Assembly (NCBI RefSeq): GCF_030506305.1
Contig: NZ_CP119421.1
Coordinates: forward strand, 4,108,501 to 4,172,500
Length of the DNA stretch: 64,000 bases
Source of the DNA: Porifericola rhodea
Lineage (GTDB): Bacteria > Bacteroidota > Bacteroidia > Cytophagales > Cyclobacteriaceae
Reading direction: 5' to 3'
The position numbers and the translations under genes were made by a program. Every line of letters starts with the position of its first letter. Position 1 is the first letter of the stretch. Shown one piece after another: positions 26,699 through 36,853 of the stretch. The notes beneath the pieces are model-generated. The model saw nothing but the letters and a program-made list of their open reading frames with translations, searched no databases and had not been told where the DNA came from.

Positions 26699-28171
26699 AT
26701 GCCTATCTTACTGTATTACTTTTTAATTAGCATTTTTTGTGTTTGCTCTTTACATGCTCATGCTCAAAAGAAGCGCTCAACACAAGATCTGCCTAATATT
26801 GTTTTAATTTATGCGGATGATTTAGGATATGGAGATCTGGGTACTTATGGTGCACTTGAATTTGAGACTCCACATCTGGATCAACTGGCAGCTGAAGGCA
26901 TGCGCTTTACCAATTTTGAAGTCACACAGGCTGTATGTTCAGCATCACGTGCATCCATTCTTACTGGCTGCTATGCAAACCGCCTAAGCATGGGAGGTGC
27001 GCTGAACCCACATGCCAAAAAAGGCTTGCACCCCGATGAAGAAACGCTTGCCGAACTTGTAAAACGCGCAGCTGATTATAGTACCGCTATGTATGGCAAA
27101 TGGCATCTGGGTCACCTTAAACCCTTTCTGCCAACGCGACAGGGCTTTGATGAATATGTGGGAGTTCCATACTCTAACGATATGTGGAAGTGGAATTACG
27201 ACATGAAGTTAGCCACTGAAGAAACTCATGCCCGCAAAGCCAGCTACCCGGAACTTCCGCTCATGGCTGGCGATACGGTGTACAAAGAGCTTCAAGACCT
27301 AGACGATCAGGCAGAATTGACCACTATCTATACAAAAAAAGCCGTAGAGTTTATCCATAAGAACAAAGAGAAGCCTTTTTTTCTCTGTGTTCCTCATTCT
27401 ATGCCCCATGTGCCGTTGGCCGTATCGGACAAGTTTAAAGGGAAAAGTGCTCAGGGCTTGTACGGAGATGTAATCATGGAAATAGACTGGTCGGTAGGAG
27501 AAATAGTAAAAGCGCTGGAACAAAACGGTCTTACCGAGAATACACTGCTTATTTTTACTTCCGATAATGGTCCCTGGCTAAATTTTGGTGAACATGCCGG
27601 TTCTACTGCCGGGCTCAGAGAGGGAAAAGGAACCAGCTTTGAAGGAGGTGTACGCGTACCCTGTATTATGAAATGGCCTCGCCAGATCAAGGCAGGGCAA
27701 GTATGCAACAAGCTGGCTGCAACCATAGATTTCTTTCCTACAATTGCCGAAATATTGCAAGTAGAACTGCCAGATAAAAAGATTGATGGGGTAAGTATTC
27801 TTCCCCTCATGAAAGGAGAAGCAGGTGCTAAACCCCGTGAAGTTTTTTACTATTATTACCAAAGAAATGCATTGGAAGCCGTTCGTAGAGACCACTGGAA
27901 GCTAGTACTACCGCATACGCATCGTACCTACGTAGCTCAGGAACCCGGTAAAGGTGGAGTATTCGGCTCTATAGACCATGTGCAAACCGAAATGGCACTT
28001 TACGATCTTCGTCGCGACCCGGGGGAGCGCTACGATGTACAATCATACTACCCAGAAATTGTTAAGGAGTTGCAAAAATTAGCAACTCAGGCTCGTGAAG
28101 ATCTGGGAGATGAGCTTCACAATATTGAAGGCCCCAACATCAGGGCAGCAGGACATATCAGTCAATTTTAA
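26699..28171 (+). CDS. Exported arylsulfatase, Cys-type (ARSA-like)
   Basis: A 490-residue sulfatase with a cleavable signal peptide (about 1-22, ending HAHA) and no lipobox. Metal ligands D40/D41 are in ADDLGYGD. The formylglycine motif is CSASR at 80-84, with Ala in place of the common Pro, which is permitted. K134 and H136 (GKWHLG) and D289-N290 (SDNGP) follow. The segment [15 protein letters not shown] resembles the arylsulfatase A type. The ATG at 26699 gives a clean signal peptide; the frame is open from a TTG at 26648. The stop lies 10 bases before the next sulfatase. It probably acts in the periplasm on glycan imported by the SusCD pair. Confidence 0.9.
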   Translation: MPILLYYFLISIFCVCSLHAHAQKKRSTQDLPNIVLIYADDLGYGDLGTYGALEFETPHLDQLAAEGMRFTNFEVTQAVCSASRASILTGCYANRLSMGGALNPHAKKGLHPDEETLAELVKRAADYSTAMYGKWHLGHLKPFLPTRQGFDEYVGVPYSNDMWKWNYDMKLATEETHARKASYPELPLMAGDTVYKELQDLDDQAELTTIYTKKAVEFIHKNKEKPFFLCVPHSMPHVPLAVSDKFKGKSAQGLYGDVIMEIDWSVGEIVKALEQNGLTENTLLIFTSDNGPWLNFGEHAGSTAGLREGKGTSFEGGVRVPCIMKWPRQIKAGQVCNKLAATIDFFPTIAEILQVELPDKKIDGVSILPLMKGEAGAKPREVFYYYYQRNALEAVRRDHWKLVLPHTHRTYVAQEPGKGGVFGSIDHVQTEMALYDLRRDPGERYDVQSYYPEIVKELQKLATQAREDLGDELHNIEGPNIRAAGHISQF

Positions 28172-28181
28172 ACTCACAAAT

Positions 28182-29831
28182 ATGATTAAACCAAACAGTT
28201 ATTTTGTACTACTCAGCCTGGCAGTTATCGCATTACTTTCTGCCTGTGGTGGTGGAGAGCAGGAGCAAACACAAGACGAGAAGCCGCCCAACATTCTATT
28301 TATTATGAGCGACGACCATGCTTATCAGGCTATCAGTGCCTATGGTCACAACCTCAACGAAACGCCAAATATTGATAGAATTGCTAATGAAGGAGCATTG
28401 TTTACTCGCTCAACCGTAACCAACTCCATTTGTGCTCCCAGCCGTGCAGTACTCTTAACAGGTAAGCATAGCTTTGTCAATGGTAAAGTAGATAATGTAC
28501 AGCCTTTCAACTGGGATCAAGAAAGTTTTCCTAAGTTGCTTCAGGCCAATGGTTATCAAACCGCACTAATTGGTAAAATTCATCTGGATGGGCTGCCTCA
28601 GGGTTTTGACTACTCTATGGTACTTCCTGGTCAGGGGCATTACTACAACCCGGACTTTTTAGTGAATGGTGAGCGTAAAAGGTTTGAAGGATATGTTACC
28701 GAAATAACTACTAATGAGGCTCTTAAATGGTTAAAAGAGGGTCGCGATAAAGATAAGCCCTTCTTGATGATGTACCACCAGAAGGCTCCTCATCGTAACT
28801 GGAAACCAGCACCTAAATACTTGACCCTTTACGATGACAAAACCTTTGAGCCCCCTCTTACCTATTTTGATGACGAGACCAACTATGCCGGTAGAGGAAG
28901 AGCAGCCAAAGAGCAGGAGATGGAAATTGATGGTCATGCTTTCTGGGGTCATGACTTTAAGATGGTAGTAGATCCTAATGGTGATAGTACCGGCTTTGCC
29001 CGTGACCTGAAGCGCTTTACTCCTGAGCAGTTAAAGATGTGGAAAGAAGCCTATGATCCTAAAAATGAGGCTTTTAAGCAGACTTATGCCCAAAATGGGG
29101 AGCTGGACTTTAAAAACTCTAAAGAAAAAGAGAAGGAAGTAGCTATCTGGAAGTACAATCGCTATATCAAAGACTATTTGAGAACCATTAAGTCGGTAGA
29201 CGATGGAGTAGGCGAAGTAATGGATTATCTGGAAGAAAATGACCTGCTGGATAATACAATTGTAGTTTATACCTCAGATCAGGGTTTTTACCTGGGCGAA
29301 CATGGTTGGTTTGATAAGCGATTTATGTATGAGCAGTCCTTCCGTACCCCTTTGTTAGTTCGTTATCCGAAAGAAATAAAGGCCGGTACCAAAATAGACA
29401 AGCTGGTACAAAATCTGGACCTTGCACCTACTTTCCTTGACTATGCAGGTATTGAGATTCCTGAAGAAATGCAGGGCGAATCTTTCAGAAAGCTGGTAGG
29501 TGGAGAAACCGATGAATGGAGAGACGCGGTTTATTATACGTATTACGAATATCCTTCTGTGCATATGGTGAAACGTCATCATGGCGTGGCGACCGATCGC
29601 TACAAGCTTATCCATTTTTATTACGATATAGACGAATGGGAATTGTACGATCTGGAAAAAGATCCGCATGAGATGAATAGTGTTTACGATGATCCTGAGT
29701 ATGCAGAAGTACAGGAAATGATGCATGCCAAACTAGAGGAGTTACGTCAATACTATGGCGATAGTAAAGAGAATGACGATAAGTTTTTAAATGCTTATCT
29801 GGATGTTGTTGAAAAAAGAAAGAACAACTAA
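28182..29831 (+). CDS. Lipoprotein sulfatase resembling GlcNAc-6-sulfatases (S1_11-like)
   Basis: A 549-residue lipoprotein (C22, LLSAC, then GGGEQEQ as in surface lipoproteins). D44/D45 are in [14 protein letters not shown], the formylglycine motif CAPSR is at 84-88, K132 and H134 are in GKIHL, H204 is in QKAPHRNW, and D366-Q367 in SDQG stands where many sulfatases have D-N or D-H. The overall pattern, including [10 protein letters not shown] and the GRGRAAKEQ segment, matches what I recall of S1_11 enzymes such as Bacteroides GlcNAc-6-O-sulfatase; this is from memory, not a search. I use the ATG at 28182; the frame extends to 28095 inside the previous gene. A specificity for GlcNAc-6-sulfate would fit the HexNAc kinase at 8795. 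Confidence 0.88.
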   Translation: MIKPNSYFVLLSLAVIALLSACGGGEQEQTQDEKPPNILFIMSDDHAYQAISAYGHNLNETPNIDRIANEGALFTRSTVTNSICAPSRAVLLTGKHSFVNGKVDNVQPFNWDQESFPKLLQANGYQTALIGKIHLDGLPQGFDYSMVLPGQGHYYNPDFLVNGERKRFEGYVTEITTNEALKWLKEGRDKDKPFLMMYHQKAPHRNWKPAPKYLTLYDDKTFEPPLTYFDDETNYAGRGRAAKEQEMEIDGHAFWGHDFKMVVDPNGDSTGFARDLKRFTPEQLKMWKEAYDPKNEAFKQTYAQNGELDFKNSKEKEKEVAIWKYNRYIKDYLRTIKSVDDGVGEVMDYLEENDLLDNTIVVYTSDQGFYLGEHGWFDKRFMYEQSFRTPLLVRYPKEIKAGTKIDKLVQNLDLAPTFLDYAGIEIPEEMQGESFRKLVGGETDEWRDAVYYTYYEYPSVHMVKRHHGVATDRYKLIHFYYDIDEWELYDLEKDPHEMNSVYDDPEYAEVQEMMHAKLEELRQYYGDSKENDDKFLNAYLDVVEKRKNN

Positions 29832-29853
29832 TGCTTTACTAATTGACTAACAT

Positions 29854-29891
29854 AAAAAAGCCTCTCCTGTCTAAAGGAAGAGGCTTTTTTT
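29854..29891. terminator. Terminator between convergent sulfatase and dehydrogenase genes
   Basis: The stem AAAAAAGCCTCT / AGAGGCTTTTTT, extended by CCT / AGG with one bulge, is bordered by A-run and T-run. It can serve both the plus-strand sulfatase operon and the minus-strand alcohol dehydrogenase. Confidence 0.85.
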
Positions 29892-29942
29892 ACTTTTGCT
29901 ATTAGCCTGGAGTGTTAATAAAAGAGAGTAGCTTATCATGCT

Positions 29943-30953
29943 TTAGTTAACCGTTAGCACTACTCTAAAACGCGCTTCATTATTGATCATACGCTCATAA
30001 GCCTCGGCGGCCTTTTCCAATGGATATTTTTCAATCATAGGAATACTTTTGGTGAGCGCACTAAATTTTAAGGTCTCTTCAGAGTCTTTGGCAGTACCAC
30101 TAGACCAGCCAGATACTGTCTTTTTGCCTGTAATCAGTTGGAGAGGACTAATCTGCATAGGATCGGTATCGGCCCCTACAATCAGAAGCTGACCATTAGG
30201 TCCCAGGCCAGCTACTACCGAAGAAATAAGTTTGCTGTTGGGTGCTGTAGCAAGAATCAGCTTGGCACCACCCATCTTTTGTAAGGCTTCAGCAGCATTT
30301 TCTGCTTTGCCATTGATAAACTCATGAGCTCCTAATTGATGAGCCAGTTCTTTTTTATCATCGCTGGAAGATATTGCTACGGTATGCATACCCATTTTGG
30401 CAGCGTATTGGATAGCGAGATGTCCAAGTCCTCCCAAACCCTGTACGGCTACCAGGTCTCCGGCAAAAATATCGGCATTCCGCATTGCGTTAAATACTGT
30501 AATACCTGCGCAAAGAATAGGCGCAGCCTCCTCAGAACTTAGAGAGTCCGGTATACGAGCGAGTGCTTCCTGTGGTGCGAGCATATGGGTTGCATACCCG
30601 CCATCATATGATATGCCTGCGATCTGAGCATTTTGGCAATTGATAAAGTCGCCCTTGCGACAAGGATCACATGTAAAGCAGTGACCACCATGCCAGCCCA
30701 CCCCTACGCGTTGTCCTTTTTCCCAGGGTGATACATTTCCTCCAATTTCTTCAATTGTGCCTATCACCTCATGACCGGGAATACGAGGATATTCTATGCC
30801 TGGAAAAGCACCTTCTTTTACAAACATATCACTGTGGCATATACCGCAGGCTTGCACCTTTATCAGTACTTCATATTCCTTAGGCTTGGGTATATCTCTT
30901 TCAATAGACTCAAAAGAGCCACCAGCCTCCTTAATAATCATGGCCTTCATCAT
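29943..30953 (-). CDS. Zinc-dependent alcohol dehydrogenase (MDR superfamily)
   Basis: A 336-residue medium-chain dehydrogenase. Catalytic zinc ligands C39 (CGICHSD), H61-E62 (GHE) and C148 are present, as is the structural zinc quartet C92, C95, C98 and C106. The Rossmann motif is GLGGLG at 172-177. It oxidises alcohols or reduces aldehydes with NAD(P); the closest type by eye is the AdhP-like primary alcohol dehydrogenases. Two adjacent ATGs (30953 and 30950) are possible starts. It stands alone and converges on the sulfatase operon. Confidence 0.92.
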   Translation of the reverse strand: MMKAMIIKEAGGSFESIERDIPKPKEYEVLIKVQACGICHSDMFVKEGAFPGIEYPRIPGHEVIGTIEEIGGNVSPWEKGQRVGVGWHGGHCFTCDPCRKGDFINCQNAQIAGISYDGGYATHMLAPQEALARIPDSLSSEEAAPILCAGITVFNAMRNADIFAGDLVAVQGLGGLGHLAIQYAAKMGMHTVAISSSDDKKELAHQLGAHEFINGKAENAAEALQKMGGAKLILATAPNSKLISSVVAGLGPNGQLLIVGADTDPMQISPLQLITGKKTVSGWSSGTAKDSEETLKFSALTKSIPMIEKYPLEKAAEAYERMINNEARFRVVLTVN

Positions 30954-31278
30954 AAGCTTTTCTGTTAATATTGTGTAAATTATTTAGCGTGAAGCGCGGA
31001 CCATTGTTTAACCCAGCAGGTACGATAATGTTAGCCTAAACTTTATGCGATACAGTTATGGCTGATATATACCCTCAGCATTATAACAATTATAAACACC
31101 ATAAGTAGACCTTGAGTTAGGGCGCATAAGTATGCTCAGGCCTGGCTTACAGTACACAATTCGCTGCGTAGCAAGGAAGTTGTACTCTACTAAGCTTTCA
31201 GTTTTAGATCAGTATGTTCTTCCTTTCTCTATTAACTGTTGCTGATTGCCAGGTATTTATGTTGTTTTCATATTGAGC
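30954..31278. other. Intergenic region without recognised features
   Basis: 325 bases between two minus-strand genes, presumably with the promoter for the alcohol dehydrogenase. I see no ORF with coding character and only a weak inverted repeat (AGTACA ... TTGTACT) around 31150-31190. Confidence 0.4.
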
Positions 31279-32352
31279 TTAATGAGAAGATTGCTGTTGC
31301 CGCACTTTCTTTTCAGGGGCCAGTAAGCTTTCATGATCACCCAAAATATCTTCTACATATAGCATCTTGATCAGTACCATTACAATAGCAAATAGGGGGG
31401 TAGCCAGTATAAGACCAAGTGCACCAGTATACACTCCTAGAACGAGTTGAGCCAGTAAAATCATAGCCATAGGCAACGACACCTGATGCCTTTGAATCAT
31501 AGGAGTAAGGAAATTGCTTTCTACCACCTGAGCAATAATATAAACCGCCGCGGTCCAGAGCATCTTATCAGTACCCTGCGTAGCCGCTATCATAACGCCC
31601 AATACCAAAGCGATAAGAGGACCAAAGTTGGGTACAAAAGCAAGTATGCCGGCAGTAATACCTAAAATCAGGGCCAGAGGTATACCTATAATCCATAAGC
31701 CAATCCAGGTAAATACAGCTACAATCAACATGGATAGGAGTTTGCCAGTAAGCCAGCTTCTAAGAGTTTGCCCGAGAGTCTGCATAACTTCTCTGGCTCG
31801 CTTTCGCTTTTCTTTAGGAACAAGGTGGATAATACCATCTACATAAATCTGAGGACTGGCGAGTATAAGAAAGCCCATAAAAAGAATAATATAGACATCT
31901 GCCAGCGCTCCAAATACCCCAAATACAGCAGAGAAAAACTTTTTAGTATTTTGCCCAAGTTTATTTTTAAAGTCCTGTTGTTCAGCATACTTCAGAACTT
32001 CTTCTCCCATCGGTAGTTGCTGTACTTTTTGCTTTACTTCCTTAACGGAAGAGGGTAACTGTGTTCTTAGCTGTTCGGCCTGGCTACTCATATAAGGAGC
32101 TAAGGCAAAACAGATTACCCCAGCTACTATCAAGAAGCCAAAGACGGCCATAACCCGACTCCAGGAAATAGAAATTGAGGTGCGATGATGAATAGCCCTG
32201 GCCATACCATCAAAAAACACAGCTACTAAAACAGCAGCTATAACAATGAGCAGTACATTAAATATTGTACCTATAAAAATTAGTACTAGCACACATGCTA
32301 GTGTAATGCCAACGGCTATTAGCACTTTTTTGGCAAATGAGTCTGAGTCCAT
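31279..32352 (-). CDS. AI-2E family transporter (PerM/YdiK-like permease)
   Basis: A 357-residue integral membrane protein. Hydrophobic segments occur at about 10-30, 33-50, 64-85, 145-170 and in a set from about 205 to 335, with the conserved central soluble stretch (about 88-140) and the FVPNFGPLIA segment near 240 typical of this family. Members were named for autoinducer-2 export, but several move other substrates or ions, so the function here is open. Single gene, transcribed away from the dehydrogenase pseudogene at 32504. Confidence 0.88.
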   Translation of the reverse strand: MDSDSFAKKVLIAVGITLACVLVLIFIGTIFNVLLIVIAAVLVAVFFDGMARAIHHRTSISISWSRVMAVFGFLIVAGVICFALAPYMSSQAEQLRTQLPSSVKEVKQKVQQLPMGEEVLKYAEQQDFKNKLGQNTKKFFSAVFGVFGALADVYIILFMGFLILASPQIYVDGIIHLVPKEKRKRAREVMQTLGQTLRSWLTGKLLSMLIVAVFTWIGLWIIGIPLALILGITAGILAFVPNFGPLIALVLGVMIAATQGTDKMLWTAAVYIIAQVVESNFLTPMIQRHQVSLPMAMILLAQLVLGVYTGALGLILATPLFAIVMVLIKMLYVEDILGDHESLLAPEKKVRQQQSSH

Positions 32353-32503
32353 GAGATTTATTGTAGTTGAAAAAATATGTTATCACCTTTTCAACAGTAG
32401 ACTTACCCTGATGTTTGACCTACAAATCTTTAATATCCCAAATCTTGATGGCTTATGATATTCTCCTTATGTTCATAGTCTTTACTCAACAACCTACCAT
32501 CTT

Positions 32504-33259
32504 ATGTCAAACTCTTTATCCCACAACGTAGCCCTGGTATCAGGCTCTTCTCGTGGTTTGGGCGCTGCAATAGCAAAAAAACTAGCAGCTCATGGTGCCA
32601 AAGTAGCCATTAACTATCATCGTAATGAAGGTCGTGCGCAGCAAGTTAAAAATGACATTACGGCAAAAGGAGGTGTGGCTGAGATTTTTTAGGCAGATGT
32701 TACGGATAAGAAACAGGTCAGCAGTTTATGCCAACAAATACAAACTAAGTTTGGCGCTGTAGATATTCTTGTATTAAATGCTACCTCTAATCATCACCAC
32801 TATTCTATTGAAGATATGAAGTGGGAGTATATGCTGGAGATGATAGATTACTTCGTGAAAAGTCCGTTGTTGCTTACGCAGGAGCTGGTAAAGGGCATGA
32901 AACAAATGGGCAGGGGTAGAATTATCCACATTGGATCAGAGGTGTTTGAACAGGGAATCCCCAACTTTAGCAATTATGTAGCTGCTAAAGGGGCTCAGCT
33001 GGGGCTTACTCGTTCTTGGGCCAATGAACTGGCGCCTCACAATATTACGGTCAACCTGGTTGCTCCCGGCTGGATACCAACTGATATGCATGCCAGCGAA
33101 CCAGAAGAAAACAAACAGGCCTACCGAGAGAAAGTGCCACTGCAACGTATGGGTGAAGCCGACGATGTAGCTGCCATGGTTAGTTTTCTTGCTTCAGATG
33201 ATGCCAAATTTATTACCGGACAAAAAATTTCTGTGAACGGTGGAAATACCTTAAGCTAA
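32504..33259 (+). pseudogene. Short-chain dehydrogenase/reductase interrupted by an in-frame amber codon
   Basis: The frame encodes a complete classical SDR of about 251 codons, broken only by TAG at 32690-32692. Upstream are the nucleotide-binding SGSSRGLGAAIAKKL; downstream are the NAT segment, the catalytic IGSEVF serine and the YVAAK motif, and the C-terminal GQKISVNGG. The two pieces are in the same reading frame, so one base substitution (CAG or AAG to TAG at a position where ADVTD follows) explains it. Either a recent nonsense mutation, a sequencing error, or read-through by a suppressor is possible. If unsuppressed, the product is a 62-residue Rossmann fragment. A fragment starting at the ATG at 32816 would lack the cofactor site. 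Confidence 0.85.
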
Positions 33260-33275
33260 GGCAAAGATAGAAGTA

Positions 33276-33312
33276 CAGCTCTTTCCTCAATTTTACATTA
33301 AAGAAAGAGCTG
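33276..33312. terminator. Hairpin between convergent SDR and permease genes
   Basis: Perfect 10-bp arms CAGCTCTTTC (33276-33285) and GAAAGAGCTG (33303-33312) with a 17-base loop. No T-run follows on either side, so it is a weak or factor-dependent terminator at best. Confidence 0.4.
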
Positions 33313-33317
33313 GCAAA

Positions 33318-35978
33318 TTATTCTGTTCGTAATTTATTAACCGGGTTTATCAGCGCAGCTTTTAAAGACTGATAACTGATAGTAAATACTGCAATGAGTA
33401 GGGCAACAATTCCGGCCATTACAAACACATCCCAACTAATTGTGATTCGGTACTCATAATCTGCGAGCCAGCGTTGCATCAAATACCAGGCTATTGGGCT
33501 GGCAATCAGCAGGGAGATCACAATAAGAAGCAAAAAGTTCTGGGTGAGTATGCGGAAAATATTGTTGAGTGAGGCACCCAGCACCAGGCGGATGCTAATT
33601 TCTTTGGTGCGTTGTTCCACCATAAAAGCAGAGAGCGCAAACAGACCCAGACAAGCAATAATAATCGCCAGTACCGCAAAAGAAGTAAAGATTTTACCCA
33701 TACGAAGTACATCATCATACATCATCGCGAAGCTGTCATCCAGAAAAGTGTATCGCAGGTCCTGATGTGGAGAAAACTTAAGCCAGACATCCGAAATGCC
33801 TGCAATAGCCTTTTGCATCTCACTTCCCGCCACTTTTACAGAAACTACTGTTGGGCTGTTGCCCAATACCAGGCATAAAGGACGTATACTACCTTTGAAG
33901 GATTCAAAATGAAAATCTTCTACGATGCCTATCACTTCCCAAGCCTGTCCGGAGTTGGTGATAGTAGCTCCGAGAGGCTGCTCTAGTTCCAGCTGCTTTA
34001 TCATCTCTTCGTTAACAATTACTTTTTGGGAGTCAGAAGGAAGCGTTTCTGTAAAATCTCTGCCTTCTAATACTTTCATTCCCAGGGTTTCTATATAGTC
34101 ATGATCTACTCTCCAAATCTGGCTGTACACGGGTTTATCAATATTTACTTTTCCCTCTTTCCAGAAGCCATTACTGTTCATTTTAAAGCCATCTACCGGC
34201 AGATAATCACTGATAGATGCTCGCTGTACCTGAGGTAGGCTTTCCAGTTCTTTCTTAAAAGTTTGTATTTGCTCTCCTAATGTACCTGTACCTTGAATGA
34301 CTAGTACCTGCTCTTTGTCAAAACCCAGCTCTTTATTAAGAATGAAGTTCATCTGCCGGTAAATCGTCACTGTGCTGATAATAAGCACAATAGAAATGGT
34401 AAATTGTACAACCACCAGCGTGCTGCGCATTTTAGAGCTTTTACTCCCTCTGCTCAGACTGCCCTTTAGCACCTGTATGGGCCTGAAACTAGACAAATAA
34501 AAGGAAGGATAGATACCTGCCAGTATTCCTATAAATATAGCCAGGGCAATAAGTAGAGGGTACAGCCTCCACTCAAACCACGGAATACTTAAATCCTTGC
34601 CAGATAAAGAATTAAAGTACGGCATAAGGAGTACGGCAATAAAAATTGCGATTACAAACCCTATCAGACTAAAAAGAACTGACTCGGTAAGAAACTGTCG
34701 TACCAGATGCTTGCGTAAGGAGCCTACCACCTTACGAAGACCTACTTCTTTAGCTCTGTTTGCAGACTTTGCGGTAGATAAATTGATAAAATTGATACAG
34801 GCAATGATCAGAATAAAGATGGCGATAATACCAAACAGCCATACAAAGCGAATATCTCCATGTTGCAGGCCGTCTCTAATTCCGGAAGAGTGTAAGTGAA
34901 TATCCTGAATGGGTTGTAGCTCTATTCTTAAGGTTTTGGCAAACTCTTCCGCATTTTTGAGGTTGGCTTTACGCATCTCCGGCAAAACATACTTATCAAT
35001 AATCCCTTTTGTGAGCTTATCGGCCAGACTATCGGCGTTTACGTGCGCTTGTATAAGAATATAGTTATCATAATTGCTGGCATTCCAGTTCGTTTGCTCA
35101 CCAGGATAAAATTCAAGGCCGCTCATGGTCATCAGGAAGTCAAAATGAAGGTGAGAATTGTCAGGAAAGTCTTCAAATACAGCCCTGATAGTGTAGGCTT
35201 CATCCTCGTCATTATCTAGAACAAGGATTTGCCCGACCGGATTTTCTTTACCAAAGTACTTTTCTGATTTGCTTCTGGAAATAGCGATACTTTTGGGCTC
35301 GCTCAAGGCGGTTTTAAGTTCGCCATATACAATCTCGGGCTGTAGGATCTCCAATAATTCCTGATCGGCAAATACAAAGCCCTGTTCAAAGTAGTTTTCC
35401 ACTTTTCCCTCCAGCCTTATCTCTTTGTTACCGGCACCAAAAAGTTCGTTAGGCAATATGCGGCCTGCTTTTTCTATCTGAGGAAAGTCAGCTCTGAGGG
35501 CATCAGCAAGGGGAGCAGGAAAACTTGTGCCTTTTCTTACTTCCTCTTCATAAGAAGCCCCAACCACCCGGTAAATCCTGTCTACATCAGGGTAATGCTG
35601 GTCATAACTTAGCTCGTGCTGAATAAAAAGAGCAATGAGCAGGCAGGAGGCAATACTCAGAGCCAGTCCACCAATCTTAATAGAGGAGTAAAGTTTATGC
35701 TTACTTAGGTTTCTCCAGCCTACTTTAAAGTAATTGTCAAACATGGCGAAAGAATTTGGGTTAGTGTATGTGTTTTTTTTGATAGCAAAAGGTCTCAGAT
35801 AGTGTATGACCTGATACCAATAGTTAATTTTTGCTTTATAGACGGACTTTTCCTCCACAAGCTGTAAGAATTTTTCTTCCAGATCGCCTTCTACTTCTTC
35901 TGCCAGCTCTTCTCTCAAAAAAGCATGCAGAAATCGTTTAGCAAGTGCAGGTGGCCTTATCGTATTGGTGTCTTTCAA
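33318..35978 (-). CDS. MacB/FtsX-type ABC permease with N-terminal prefix domain
   Basis: An 886-residue protein. A soluble prefix (about 1-75, with LEGDLEEKF-like EVEGDLEEKFLQLVEE) precedes two MacB-core/FtsX units: transmembrane segments at about 100-120, three near 380-500, one near 525, and three near 760-880, with large periplasmic loops between. No ATPase domain is present. Such PadR-linked permeases of Bacteroidota probably act in macrolide or peptide efflux or stress, with an ATPase encoded elsewhere. The only start that keeps the prefix is TTG at 35978, because an in-frame stop lies six codons upstream. It lies 19 bases after the PadR gene and is surely co-transcribed. Confidence 0.88.
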   Translation of the reverse strand: MKDTNTIRPPALAKRFLHAFLREELAEEVEGDLEEKFLQLVEEKSVYKAKINYWYQVIHYLRPFAIKKNTYTNPNSFAMFDNYFKVGWRNLSKHKLYSSIKIGGLALSIASCLLIALFIQHELSYDQHYPDVDRIYRVVGASYEEEVRKGTSFPAPLADALRADFPQIEKAGRILPNELFGAGNKEIRLEGKVENYFEQGFVFADQELLEILQPEIVYGELKTALSEPKSIAISRSKSEKYFGKENPVGQILVLDNDEDEAYTIRAVFEDFPDNSHLHFDFLMTMSGLEFYPGEQTNWNASNYDNYILIQAHVNADSLADKLTKGIIDKYVLPEMRKANLKNAEEFAKTLRIELQPIQDIHLHSSGIRDGLQHGDIRFVWLFGIIAIFILIIACINFINLSTAKSANRAKEVGLRKVVGSLRKHLVRQFLTESVLFSLIGFVIAIFIAVLLMPYFNSLSGKDLSIPWFEWRLYPLLIALAIFIGILAGIYPSFYLSSFRPIQVLKGSLSRGSKSSKMRSTLVVVQFTISIVLIISTVTIYRQMNFILNKELGFDKEQVLVIQGTGTLGEQIQTFKKELESLPQVQRASISDYLPVDGFKMNSNGFWKEGKVNIDKPVYSQIWRVDHDYIETLGMKVLEGRDFTETLPSDSQKVIVNEEMIKQLELEQPLGATITNSGQAWEVIGIVEDFHFESFKGSIRPLCLVLGNSPTVVSVKVAGSEMQKAIAGISDVWLKFSPHQDLRYTFLDDSFAMMYDDVLRMGKIFTSFAVLAIIIACLGLFALSAFMVEQRTKEISIRLVLGASLNNIFRILTQNFLLLIVISLLIASPIAWYLMQRWLADYEYRITISWDVFVMAGIVALLIAVFTISYQSLKAALINPVNKLRTE

Positions 35979-35997
35979 GCGTTTGTTTTCTGTTTAT

Positions 35998-36339
35998 TTA
36001 GCCGAAACTCAAAAAGTCTGGGGTTAATGCCGGGTATTGCTTCCAAAGCGAGAGCTTAAAGTCTCGTGAGTCCTTTAATACCTGCTGGCCATACGCTGTA
36101 ATGCTATAGATTCTCTTTCTTCTGCCACCTCTTTCTGCCGTTGCGTTCCCCATTTCCGACTTCAGGAAGCCTTTATCCTCCATACGGCTCAGCGTAGAGT
36201 GTACCGCGCCTATAGACACCGCTCTTCCGGTCTGTGACTCAAATTCTTCTGCTATATGTAGGGCGTAAGCCTCCTGAGCGAGTATACCTGCCAGCAAAAG
36301 AATGACTTCTTCAAAATCGCCTAATCGTGTTTCTTTCAT
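35998..36339 (-). CDS. PadR-family transcriptional regulator
   Basis: A 113-residue winged-helix protein. The DNA-binding part (about 10-85) carries LLLAGILAQEAYALHIAEEF, the recognition region VSIGAVHSTLSRMEDKGFL and the beta-wing with RKRIYSITAYG. It lacks the long C-terminal dimerisation domain of larger PadR proteins. It sits directly upstream of the ABC permease and probably represses that operon until an effector binds. Confidence 0.93.
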   Translation of the reverse strand: MKETRLGDFEEVILLLAGILAQEAYALHIAEEFESQTGRAVSIGAVHSTLSRMEDKGFLKSEMGNATAERGGRRKRIYSITAYGQQVLKDSRDFKLSLWKQYPALTPDFLSFG

Positions 36340-36502
36340 TACTTACTAAATTGTAGAAGAAATAAAGCCTGCTTAATTAATTGATTGTCTATGCATAAAA
36401 AAGTAAACTTCCGCTAATGCTTAGGTCGTTTTTTACTGCCAGGTACTGGCAATTTTATAGCCTCTTAACTCTTATGCAAAAGCGTAACTCTCGTTTTATG
36501 GG

Positions 36503-36703
36503 TTAATGTGTTTTCAGGATACGAAATGGGAATAATAATACCGCCTTAATAAAGCTAAAAATGACATCTAAGCTTAAGCCTACAATTCTGAATGGCAGTA
36601 AAATAAGCCAGATCAGAGGAAACAGAATTAACATGACCAGGGCTATAGGCCAACAGATCACCAGTAAGATGCACCAAAGCACAAATGCGATAAAGGTTCT
36701 CAT
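36503..36703 (-). CDS. Small hydrophobic membrane protein of unknown function
   Basis: A 66-residue protein dominated by two or three hydrophobic segments (about 4-36 and 40-60) with a basic tail (RILKTH). I do not recognise the family. The ATG start, lack of overlap with another gene and steady hydrophobic pattern favour a real gene. It lies between the beta-lactamase-like and PadR genes on the same strand, with gaps of about 150 bases on each side, so it may be expressed alone. Confidence 0.6.
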   Translation of the reverse strand: MRTFIAFVLWCILLVICWPIALVMLILFPLIWLILLPFRIVGLSLDVIFSFIKAVLLFPFRILKTH

Positions 36704-36853
36704 TTATATTCTTTACTTACCCAAGTTCAAAAGCCTGACCAAAAACTTAACTTATTGATAAATAGCAAATTGTGGTTTTGGTGTGCCATCCCAAGTGTTC
36801 TAAAGTGAACAGCAGCTGTTCGTGTGTGTACATTTGTACAGATGCTCGGTCAA

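Noticed and set aside
32816-33259. Second half of the SDR as an independent gene
   Set aside because: It lacks the nucleotide-binding half and is in the same frame as the first half, with only one stop between.
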